Of a stretch of 64,000 bases of DNA, positions 40,694 to 47,695 are shown piece after piece; position 1 is the first letter of the stretch, and each line of letters starts with the position of its first letter. The stretch comes from an uncultured Collinsella sp. (GTDB lineage Bacteria; Actinomycetota; Coriobacteriia; Coriobacteriales; Coriobacteriaceae): NCBI GenBank assembly GCA_900549745.1, contig URPJ01000007.1, positions 27,263 through 91,262 on the forward strand, written 5' to 3'. The notes beneath the pieces were generated by a model. That model worked only from the letters and a program-made list of their open reading frames with translations. It did not search any database and was not told where the DNA came from. A program made the position numbers and the translations under genes.

Positions 40694-41031
40694 CGTGCTT
40701 CCTCCTGCTTCTTGATTTGTGCTTCCATGCGCTCGAGCTTGCCGGTCATGGTGTCGGTAAATCCGGGCCGGATATCGGCTTTGAGCACGACTTCGGTGCG
40801 GATGCCTTTGCTCGCCAATACAAAGGTTGCGTCGCGCACGACCTGCATGACCTCGTCCCAATCGCCCTCGATCTCGGTGAACATCGAGGTGGTGCGATTG
40901 GGAAGGCCGCTATCGCGAATGACGCGCACGACCTCGGCGACCTCGGCGGACAGCTCATCGCCGGTGCCGCACGGGGCGATGGCCACGGCGACGAGTGTGT
41001 TCATTCCGGTAGCAGTTGCGGGCTCGGACAT
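40690..41031 (-). CDS. MTH1187-family thiamine-binding protein
   Basis: The 113-residue ferredoxin-like protein matches the MTH1187/YkoF thiamine-binding group (VAVAIAPCGTGDELSAEVAEVVRVIRDSGL, EIEGDWDEVMQVVRDA). These proteins bind thiamine or HMP and are often in thiamine operons. It lies between thiM and thiE with near-overlapping ends, so all three are coupled. AGGAGG precedes the ATG. A later Met10 start is possible. A buffering or substrate-handing role is inferred from context. Confidence 0.85.
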   Translation of the reverse strand: MSEPATATGMNTLVAVAIAPCGTGDELSAEVAEVVRVIRDSGLPNRTTSMFTEIEGDWDEVMQVVRDATFVLASKGIRTEVVLKADIRPGFTDTMTGKLERMEAQIKKQEEAR

Positions 41032-41034
41032 GGC

Positions 41035-41874
41035 CTATGCCTCCTCGAGGTCGAGCTGGTTGTTGGCGATGTCCTGGGCGGTTGCGCGGTAGAGCTCGTC
41101 GATAAAGGCGACCTTAAAGCTTGCCGGGGCGTCGGCGACAGCGGCGGCACGCGAGCCGGCAACGTTGTAGACGGCGGTGCCGCAGACGGCGGCCGTAAAC
41201 GGGTCGGCAGCGCAGGCGTACACAGCCAGCACGCCGCCCTGCGAGCAGCCGCAACCGGTGATCTTGGACATGAGCGGGCTGCCGCCGTGAGACTTGGCCA
41301 CGGTCGTGCCGTCGGTAATCAGGTCGACTTCGCCCGAGACCACAACGGCGCCGCCGGTGTAGCGGGCGAGCGCCACGGCGGCATCGCGGGCGGCGTCTAC
41401 CGTGTCGGTGGTATCGACACCGCGTACGCGGCTCAAATCGGCCGCCTCGCCCTCAAGACCCCACAGGCCGGCGAGCGCGATGATCTCGGAGGCGTTGCCG
41501 CGCACGATGGCGGGCTTGTACTGCTTGAGCTCATTTACCAGCTGGGTGCGCAGGCTACCGATACCCAGGCCCACCGGATCGAGCACCCAGGGCTTACCGG
41601 CGTCGTGTGCCGCTTTGGCCGCGCGGGGAATCGTTTGCTCGTAAATGGGGAAGAGCGTGCCCATGTTGAGATAGATGGCGCCGCCGCCGGCAACGAGTGC
41701 CTCGCCCTCGTCGGGCAGATAGACCATGGCGGCTGATCCGCCCACGGCGAGCTGTGCGTTGGCGACAAAGTCGATCGTCACCGTGTTGGTGATGGAGCCG
41801 GCCATCGGATTGGTGGTGTGAATCTCCTCCACGGCCTTGACCATATGTTGTTTAAGCTGTTCCGAATCAATCAC
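41035..41874 (-). CDS. thiM: Hydroxyethylthiazole kinase
   Basis: ThiM phosphorylates salvaged thiazole alcohol to feed ThiE. The 279-residue ribokinase-fold enzyme has NTVTIDFVANAQLAVGGSAAM, WVLDPVGLG, RGNASEI, and the anion-hole motif SKITGCGCSQGG. It starts at a GTG (41874) with AAGGAGG eight bases upstream. First gene of the thiM, MTH1187-type, thiE operon. With no thiC or thiG in view the operon looks like salvage only. Confidence 0.94.
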   Translation of the reverse strand: MIDSEQLKQHMVKAVEEIHTTNPMAGSITNTVTIDFVANAQLAVGGSAAMVYLPDEGEALVAGGGAIYLNMGTLFPIYEQTIPRAAKAAHDAGKPWVLDPVGLGIGSLRTQLVNELKQYKPAIVRGNASEIIALAGLWGLEGEAADLSRVRGVDTTDTVDAARDAAVALARYTGGAVVVSGEVDLITDGTTVAKSHGGSPLMSKITGCGCSQGGVLAVYACAADPFTAAVCGTAVYNVAGSRAAAVADAPASFKVAFIDELYRATAQDIANNQLDLEEA

Positions 41875-41896
41875 TGCACATGCCTCCTTGGCATAG

Positions 41897-41926
41897 AAAA
41901 GGGGCGCTGTGCATAGACAGCGCCCC
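41897..41926 (-). terminator. Riboswitch-controlled attenuator before thiM
   Basis: GGGGCGCTGT (41901-41910) pairs with ACAGCGCCCC (41917-41926) and is followed on the minus strand by TTTT. It lies between the TPP aptamer and the thiM start. Confidence 0.85.
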
Positions 41927-41938
41927 TGTAAAGGCGGC

Positions 41939-42033
41939 ATGCTCCCTACGCCAGCATTAACTGACAGGTTCAAAGGATTGGGCCCCATGCCCTCTCAGCC
42001 TTGTGGTTTGCACCGCCGGCACTCCCGCATCGA
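41939..42033 (-). promoter_or_regulatory. TPP riboswitch (THI element)
   Basis: Read on the minus strand it has CGGGAGTGCC, then GGCTGAGAGGG, then CTTTGAACCTGT and CTGGCGTAGGGA, the conserved pyrimidine- and pyrophosphate-sensing arms of the thi-box in the right order. With the terminator downstream, TPP binding should stop transcription of the thiM operon. Confidence 0.95.
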
Positions 42034-42057
42034 ATCTGTTGTTCCCTATACTAGCGC

Positions 42058-42159
42058 ACCTGCCAAAAAGGGACAGGTTTATTTTGGCAGGTAACAACTG
42101 GGACTTTGCGTTTTCCCAAATGAAACCTGCCGAAATAAACCTGTCCCTTTTTGGCGGGT
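42058..42159. repeat. REPIN-like pair of class 3 palindromes
   Basis: One palindrome (42058-42092) and its inverted copy (42125-42159), matching at 33 of 35 bases, are separated by 32 bp. Each half has an ACCTGCC stem and an AGGGACAGGTTTA loop, as at 26005. The right end is 3 bp from a TACAAT -10 box. Confidence 0.88.
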
Positions 42160-42162
42160 CGG

Positions 42163-42168
42163 TACAAT
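42163..42168 (+). promoter_or_regulatory. -10 box of the HAD gene
   Basis: TACAAT lies 31 bp before the ATG. The -35 position falls inside the REPIN-like element. Confidence 0.45.
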
Positions 42169-42199
42169 AGATGGGATTAAGAATGACCGAGGGGACCTT

Positions 42200-43108
42200 A
42201 TGATCAAACTTGTGCTGACCGATATGGACGATACACTGATTCCAGCCGGGCATGACGGCGCCAGCGACTACGCCATTGAGGGTATTCATGCCATGCAGGC
42301 GGCGGGTTTGCACTTTGGGCCGGTTTCGGGTCGTCAGCCGTCCGCGATGGGCTGGATGTTCCGCAATCGCTCCGAGTGCTTCTCGACCGGTGCGTTTTGC
42401 AACGGCCAGGTGATGTTTGTCGATGGCGAAGTAGTCGCTTCGCGCGCAATCGATAACGATGTCCTTATGCGCTTAGCCGATTATTTTGAACAGGAGACCG
42501 ACGATACGTATTTGAAGGTCTACCGTCTGGGTGATGACTTTTGGAATAACGATGCCTATTGCGTGACAAGCGATCCCGAGCGTGTGCGTCGCGCCATGGA
42601 GTCGGGCGGCAACGCGTGGCTCAAAGGCGAAGAGGCCCCGTGCCGTCCCGTCGTCGATGACGCGCCGGTGTTCAAGGCGAATATTTGGAGTGCCCGTTCG
42701 CGTGAGGAGCTCGCGGAGCTACGCGAGCGCGTTGCCGCTGAGGTGCCGGAACTCTCGCTTGTGTTTCCCAACAACCGTGTGCGCCTGTTTGACATCCTTC
42801 CGGCCGGTTGGGACAAGGGTTGCGCTGCGCTGGAGCTGGCGCGCGCTTTGGGCCTGACGCCCGACGAGGTGGCCGTATTCGGCGATTCCGATAACGACCT
42901 GCCCATGATCGATGCCGTTCCCAACTCCGTTGCAGTCGCCAATGCCAACGAGGCCGTCACGGCTGCCGCGCGCTGGCATATCGGCGCTGCGGCGGACGAT
43001 GCGGTTGCCGGGGCCCTGCATCAGATTGCCGCCTGCGCCGCGACGGGGGAGATGCCGCCGTTTATGCGTCAGATGGATGCGACGGGTTTCGACGTCACGA
43101 ACGTCTAG
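42200..43108 (+). CDS. HAD-superfamily (Cof-like) phosphatase
   Basis: This 302-residue hydrolase has motif I DMDDTLI (8-14) with Asp8 and Asp10, motif II VSGR, a C2B cap, and motif IV GDSDNDLPMI with a Lys upstream (AGWDKG). This is the Cof/YbjI pattern for sugar or cofactor phosphates; the exact substrate is unknown. GGGG precedes the ATG. The next gene, a LysR regulator, starts 10 bp after its stop and may be cotranscribed. Confidence 0.92.
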   Translation: MIKLVLTDMDDTLIPAGHDGASDYAIEGIHAMQAAGLHFGPVSGRQPSAMGWMFRNRSECFSTGAFCNGQVMFVDGEVVASRAIDNDVLMRLADYFEQETDDTYLKVYRLGDDFWNNDAYCVTSDPERVRRAMESGGNAWLKGEEAPCRPVVDDAPVFKANIWSARSREELAELRERVAAEVPELSLVFPNNRVRLFDILPAGWDKGCAALELARALGLTPDEVAVFGDSDNDLPMIDAVPNSVAVANANEAVTAAARWHIGAAADDAVAGALHQIAACAATGEMPPFMRQMDATGFDVTNV

Positions 43109-43118
43109 GGAGAAAGCT

Positions 43119-44015
43119 ATGAAGCTTCAGCAGCTCAGGTATGTCGTCAAAGTTGCCGAATGCGGCAGCATCACCGAGGCCTCGCGCCGGCTCTTTGTGT
43201 CGCAGCCTTCGATTACCGCATCGATTCGCGATCTCGAAAACGAGATGGGCGTGCACATCTTTGAGCGCACCAACAAGGGCGTCATTGTGTCCGAGGAAGG
43301 CGAGACCTTCTTGGGCTACGCGCGACAGGTGCTTGACCAGGCCGATCTGCTCGAAGGTAAGTACAAGGGAGAGTCCGAGCAGGTGCCGCACTTTAGTGTG
43401 AGCTGCCAGCATTATTCCTTTGCCGTCAACGCGTTTGTCGATGTGATCCGTGAGTTCGATGCCGCGCGCTACGACTTTACCCTGCGCGAGGAGCAGACTC
43501 ACGAGATTATCGAGGACGTCGCGCATATGAAAAGCGAACTCGGCATCTTGTACTTGTCCGAGCACAATCGCGAGGTCATCGAGCGCATGCTGGCGGCCAA
43601 CGAGCTCGTGTTCGAAGGGCTCTTCTGCGCCACGCCGCACGTTTTTGTGTGCGCCGACCATCCGCTGGCGGGCCGCTCCAGCGTGACGCTCGAGGACTTG
43701 GAAGACTACCCGTTTTTGTCCTATGAGCAGGGCAGCTATAACTCGTTCTACTATTCTGAGGAGCTGACCTCGACCTTTGAGCGCCGCAAGAATATCCGCG
43801 TGCGTGACCGTGCGACGTTGTTCAACCTGGTCATGGGCCTCAACGGCTACACGGTATGCTCAGGCGTGATCAGTCACGAGCTCAACGGGCCCGGCATCAT
43901 CTCGATTCCGCTCGATGTAGACGAGTACATGGAGATCGGCATCATCACGCGTAAGAACACGACGCTTACGCGCTACGGCCAAGCCTATATCGACGTGATT
44001 CGTCAGCACATATAG
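43119..44015 (+). CDS. LysR-family regulator upstream of a MetE-like gene
   Basis: The 298-residue protein starts MKLQQLRYVVKVAECGSITEASRRLFVSQPSITASI, a textbook LysR HTH, followed by an effector domain. ATG 43119 follows AGGGAG. It lies 10 bp behind the HAD gene and in front of a methionine synthase-like gene. The gap to that gene holds TGATATAG-N7-CTATATCA, which fits a LysR T-N11-A box. Control of the methyltransferase, perhaps responding to sulfur amino acids, is inference. Confidence 0.92.
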   Translation: MKLQQLRYVVKVAECGSITEASRRLFVSQPSITASIRDLENEMGVHIFERTNKGVIVSEEGETFLGYARQVLDQADLLEGKYKGESEQVPHFSVSCQHYSFAVNAFVDVIREFDAARYDFTLREEQTHEIIEDVAHMKSELGILYLSEHNREVIERMLAANELVFEGLFCATPHVFVCADHPLAGRSSVTLEDLEDYPFLSYEQGSYNSFYYSEELTSTFERRKNIRVRDRATLFNLVMGLNGYTVCSGVISHELNGPGIISIPLDVDEYMEIGIITRKNTTLTRYGQAYIDVIRQHI

Positions 44016-44061
44016 ACTGCTGCATTCTGCACGGGCCAAATCTCTTTATGGCAGTCCAAAC

Positions 44062-44084
44062 TGATATAGGAAGCATCTATATCA
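44062..44084. promoter_or_regulatory. Candidate LysR box
   Basis: TGATATAG (44062-44069) and CTATATCA (44077-44084) are perfect 8-bp inverted arms with a 7-bp spacer, upstream of the MetE-like gene. Confidence 0.55.
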
Positions 44085-44116
44085 AACTGTTATAAACGTA
44101 TATTTTGCGATGGCCA

Positions 44117-44130
44117 TATGAGCGCTCATA
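44117..44130. promoter_or_regulatory. Perfect 14-bp palindrome
   Basis: TATGAGCGCTCATA lies 41 bp before the MetE-like start, in or just after the promoter. It may be a second operator or a transcript-start hairpin. Confidence 0.45.
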
Positions 44131-44170
44131 CTCTGTTCCAGTGAAGCAACCAATGCAAAGGGAGATATCT

Positions 44171-45304
44171 ATGAGTGCTTTAACCACGCTGAATGCGCCG
44201 TTTCGCGCCGATATCGTCGGCAGCTTTCTTCGTCCACAGGCCGTAAAGGACGCCCGTGCCGCCTATGCTGCGGGCACACTCGACACCGCCGGCCTTAAGG
44301 CCGTCGAGGATGAGGCCATTCGCGACCTGGTGGACAAGCAAAAGTCCGCTGGCCTGCAGGTGATTACCGATGGCGAGTTTCGCCGCAGTTACTGGCACCT
44401 CGACTTTATGTGGGGGCTCAACGGCATTGAACGCCGTACCTCGCGTACGGGCTATATGTTCCACGACGAGGAGACCACAGCCGACACCGCCGTGGTAACC
44501 GGCCCCATTAGCGGCGAGAACCATCCGTTCGTCGAGCACTTTAAATTTGTCAAGGTGCTCGAGGGGGAGGGCCAGGTCGCGCGGCAAACCATTCCGGCGC
44601 CGATCCAGACGTTCTCCGAAGTCACGCTCGACCGCTGCGACGGCCAGCAGGAGAGCCTGCGCGCTGTCTATAAGACCGATGAGGAACTTGCCGACGCCAT
44701 CGCAGCCGCTTATCGCACGGTGATCGCCGACCTGTACGCAGCAGGCTGCCGCAACATCCAGTTTGATGACTGCACCTGGGGCATCTACTGCGACACCGAT
44801 TTTGTCGCCAAAACCGGCATGAGCCCGGTCGACCTGCAAAAGGTAAGCGAGCTGGGCGTGGCGCTCAACAATGCCGCCATCGCGGACAAGCCCGACGATC
44901 TGGTCATCAACACGCATGTGTGCCGCGGCAACTACCACTCCACCTATGCCTTCGAGGGCGGCTATGACCCCATCGCGCCGTACCTGTTCGCAAACGAGGA
45001 TGTCGATGCATTTTACCTGGAGTTCGATACGCCGCGCGCCGGCGGTTTTGAGCCGCTCAAGTACGTTGCCCCGGGCAAGAAGGTCGTGCTGGGCTTGGTA
45101 ACCACCAAGGCGGCAGAGCTCGAGAACGAGGATGTTATCGTCGAGCGCATCCGTGAAGCCGCAAAGTACGTGCCGCTCGAGAACCTGTATCTGTCGCCTC
45201 AGTGCGGCTTTGCCAGCTGCGAGATTGGCAACAAGCTGACCGAGGATGAGCAATGGGCAAAGATCGCGCTGGTCAAGCGCATTGCCGAGCGCGTTTGGAA
45301 ATAG
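44171..45304 (+). CDS. Cobalamin-independent methionine synthase-like methyltransferase (MetE C-domain family)
   Basis: This 377-residue protein matches the C-terminal half of MetE (YxjG/YxjH type). The zinc ligands appear in order: His and Cys in NTHVCRGN, Glu in YLEFDTPR, and Cys in LSPQCGFAS. There is no N-terminal MetE half, so it probably uses a methyl donor other than triglutamyl-methyl-THF, or a partner protein. GGAGATATCT precedes ATG 44171. The LysR gene and two palindromic boxes upstream suggest regulated expression in methionine metabolism. Confidence 0.9.
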   Translation: MSALTTLNAPFRADIVGSFLRPQAVKDARAAYAAGTLDTAGLKAVEDEAIRDLVDKQKSAGLQVITDGEFRRSYWHLDFMWGLNGIERRTSRTGYMFHDEETTADTAVVTGPISGENHPFVEHFKFVKVLEGEGQVARQTIPAPIQTFSEVTLDRCDGQQESLRAVYKTDEELADAIAAAYRTVIADLYAAGCRNIQFDDCTWGIYCDTDFVAKTGMSPVDLQKVSELGVALNNAAIADKPDDLVINTHVCRGNYHSTYAFEGGYDPIAPYLFANEDVDAFYLEFDTPRAGGFEPLKYVAPGKKVVLGLVTTKAAELENEDVIVERIREAAKYVPLENLYLSPQCGFASCEIGNKLTEDEQWAKIALVKRIAERVWK

Positions 45305-45351
45305 CGCTAGTGTTTGCAGGTGGCGGCGCGTGCGAGGCATGGTGTATCGCG

Positions 45352-45357
45352 TACAAT
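45352..45357 (+). promoter_or_regulatory. -10 box of uraA
   Basis: TACAAT lies 69 bp before the ATG, giving a leader of about 60 nt in which no clear attenuator was found. Confidence 0.45.
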
Positions 45358-45426
45358 GGTTCGGATCGTATCGTTCGGGCAGGTTATCCGATATGCCTGA
45401 TCGCCCTTCCATTCGAAAGGACATCC

Positions 45427-46761
45427 ATGTCCCAGTCCTCGACGCCCGCCGTCAGCGATGCCATCTACGACGCATCGTCGCTCGGCCGCCCGCGCATGTT
45501 TCTGCTCGGCCTACAGCACCTGTTTGCCATGTTTGGCGCCACCGTGCTGGTGCCCGTGCTCACCGGCCTCTCGGTATCGGCAACGCTTTTGTTTGCCGGC
45601 TTGGGCACGCTGCTGTTCCACTTCCTGTCGCGCGGTAAGGTGCCGGCATTTTTGGGCTCATCGTTTGCCTTTATTGCCGGTTATGCCGCAATCGCGCCCA
45701 ACGGCGAGACCGAGCTTTTGCCCTACGCCTGCCTGGGCGTAGCTTGTGCCGGTCTGCTCTATCCGGTGCTGGCGGCGTTCTTCCGCGCGTTTGGCGCCAA
45801 GCGTGTCATGCGTTTCTTTCCGCCGGTGGTGACTGGCCCCATCGTCATTTCCATCGGCTTGATCCTGGCAAGTTCCGCTATTGCTAACTGCCAGACCAAC
45901 TGGCTTGTGGCTGTCATTGGCGTTGCCGTTATCGTCATCTGCAACATCTGGGGCCGTGGCATGGTCAAGATCGTGCCGATTTTGCTGGGCGTTGTGGTGA
46001 GCTATGCCGTTGCGGCTGCGCTCGGCGAGGTTGATTTCTCGGGCGTTGCCGCCGCTCCGTGGGTCGGTCTGCCCATCGTGTGGGACAACACCGTGTTTGC
46101 ACTCTTTGGGCCGCAGTTCGATAGCGGTCTTGCCACGACGGCCATCATCACCATCATGCCGCTGGCCTTCGCGACCATGATCGAGCATATCGGCGATATC
46201 TCTGCTATCGGTTCGACTTGCGAGTGCAACTACATTGCCGATCCCGGTCTGCATCGCACGCTGCTCGGCGACGGCCTTGCCACGATTCTGGCTTCGCTCT
46301 TTGGCGCTCCGGCCAACACTACGTATGGTGAGAACACCGGCGTGCTCGCCCTGACGCGCGTGTTCGACCCGCGCGTAATTCGAATTGCCGCGTGTTGCGC
46401 CATCGTGCTTTCGTTCTGCCCCAAGTTCGCGGCTGTCATTGCGGCCATGCCGGCGTGTGTGATCGGCGGTGTGTCGCTCGTGCTCTACGGCATGATCAGC
46501 GCTGTGGGCGTCCGCAACCTCATCGAGAACCAGGTCGATTTCCAGAACAACCGCAACGTGCTGGTTGCCGCGCTGGTGCTCGTGCTTTCGCTCGGCATCG
46601 CGTACAGCACCGCCGGCGCCATCGTGTTGGAGCTCGGCGGCGTGACGATTTCGCTGTCCGGCATTGCCGTGGGCTCACTGGTGGGCATTGTGCTCAACGC
46701 CATCCTGCCGGGTAACGACTTTGAGTTTGATGTCTCCGAGCTTGAGGAGGCTGCTGAGTAG
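45427..46761 (+). CDS. uraA: Uracil permease (NCS2/UraA)
   Basis: The 444-residue transporter shows the UraA signatures FGATVLVPVLTGL and GTLLFHFLSRGKVPAFLGSSFAFI, and ATMIEHIGDI, where Glu and His bind uracil and the proton. About 14 TM segments fit the NCS2 7+7 fold. The C-terminus is acidic. GAAAGGA precedes ATG 45427. It should import uracil by proton symport for pyrimidine salvage. A terminator follows. Confidence 0.92.
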   Translation: MSQSSTPAVSDAIYDASSLGRPRMFLLGLQHLFAMFGATVLVPVLTGLSVSATLLFAGLGTLLFHFLSRGKVPAFLGSSFAFIAGYAAIAPNGETELLPYACLGVACAGLLYPVLAAFFRAFGAKRVMRFFPPVVTGPIVISIGLILASSAIANCQTNWLVAVIGVAVIVICNIWGRGMVKIVPILLGVVVSYAVAAALGEVDFSGVAAAPWVGLPIVWDNTVFALFGPQFDSGLATTAIITIMPLAFATMIEHIGDISAIGSTCECNYIADPGLHRTLLGDGLATILASLFGAPANTTYGENTGVLALTRVFDPRVIRIAACCAIVLSFCPKFAAVIAAMPACVIGGVSLVLYGMISAVGVRNLIENQVDFQNNRNVLVAALVLVLSLGIAYSTAGAIVLELGGVTISLSGIAVGSLVGIVLNAILPGNDFEFDVSELEEAAE

Positions 46762-46786
46762 CAGCTGCGTTCAGCTAAAACAAGAT

Positions 46787-46826
46787 ATGGTGCCCATGCG
46801 TATATGCGTGTGGGCACCATTTTTAA
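46787..46826. terminator. Terminator between uraA and an esterase gene
   Basis: ATGGTGCCCA (46787-46796) pairs with TGGGCACCAT (46811-46820), followed by TTTTTAA. The convergent esterase stop codon (46823) sits in the T-run. Confidence 0.8.
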
Positions 46827-47488
46827 TGTGTCAGTATCCAGTGGATGCCGCGGGCCATGCGTAAGTCGGTTTGGGCAAAGTGATTGCCGGGGTTGAGCTC
46901 CAGCGTTGTTGGAATGCCGCGCTCGACGAGCAACGCTTCCATCGCGCGTGTGTCGTCGAGTACATGCCGCATCATGCGGTTGGGCGTCTTGGTTTCCTTT
47001 TTGCCGAGTGACAGGTAGACGGCTTGCGGGCTGCCGGCAAAAGGGGCCGTGCTGGCACGGTCGACAAAGTCGGGAAACCATAGCGACCCCGATGCGCTCG
47101 CGGCGCGGTCAAAGGCGTCGGTTTGCCAGAGGGACCAGAGTGCGAAGAGGCCCGCGAGCGAGTAACCGGCAATGCCGCGCCGGGTGGGCGGCTGAGGAAG
47201 CGACGACTCGACCTGGGGGATTATCTGATTCAGCAGCTCATCAAGAAAATCGGCAGCTTGGCCGCCGAAAGGCTCGGCATCGCGTACGGTCCCGTCGCAT
47301 GCCCAGGGGCTCAGCTCGCGATTCCAATCGAGCCCGCCAATGGTGACGAGGGCGAATGGCGGACAGTCGAGCTCTCGGCAACACTTATAAACCTCGCTGC
47401 CGTCGCCCACGACCACAGGAAGGTAGATGACAGGCGCGCTTTCCGTATGATTCGAATAAACGGTTATCTGCTTTTGATGCGCTTCCAT
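46823..47488 (-). CDS. Alpha/beta-hydrolase esterase (IroE/Fes-like)
   Basis: The 221-residue hydrolase has the nucleophile motif GYSLAG, a late GNHF supplying the catalytic His, and an early IYLPVVVGDG strand. It resembles the esterase-D/enterochelin-esterase-like group (YbbA, IroE). No signal peptide is evident. Substrate could be a siderophore ester, a formylglutathione-type thioester or another ester. It is monocistronic. Confidence 0.85.
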   Translation of the reverse strand: MEAHQKQITVYSNHTESAPVIYLPVVVGDGSEVYKCCRELDCPPFALVTIGGLDWNRELSPWACDGTVRDAEPFGGQAADFLDELLNQIIPQVESSLPQPPTRRGIAGYSLAGLFALWSLWQTDAFDRAASASGSLWFPDFVDRASTAPFAGSPQAVYLSLGKKETKTPNRMMRHVLDDTRAMEALLVERGIPTTLELNPGNHFAQTDLRMARGIHWILTH

Positions 47489-47598
47489 GACGGGCTTCTC
47501 TCAGTGTTGTGATATCGGCAGCCCCAATTGTCGCACGCCAGCGTATGCCGGTTGGGCTAGACCAAAGACAATCTCGTGCATCCCCTGCGGACGCATAT

Positions 47599-47638
47599 GG
47601 AAAACGCCACCGCCGGAGGGGAGCTCGGCGGTGGCGTT
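47599..47638 (-). terminator. Terminator of surface protein A
   Basis: AACGCCACCGCC (47603-47614) pairs perfectly with GGCGGTGGCGTT (47627-47638). On the minus strand TTTT follows. It ends the gene at 47696-49480. Confidence 0.8.
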
Positions 47639-47695
47639 GTTAAACGGTGCTGGGGCTCGGGGCCTTCGCGGGAGCTGCCATGTGCGCAGAGGCGT

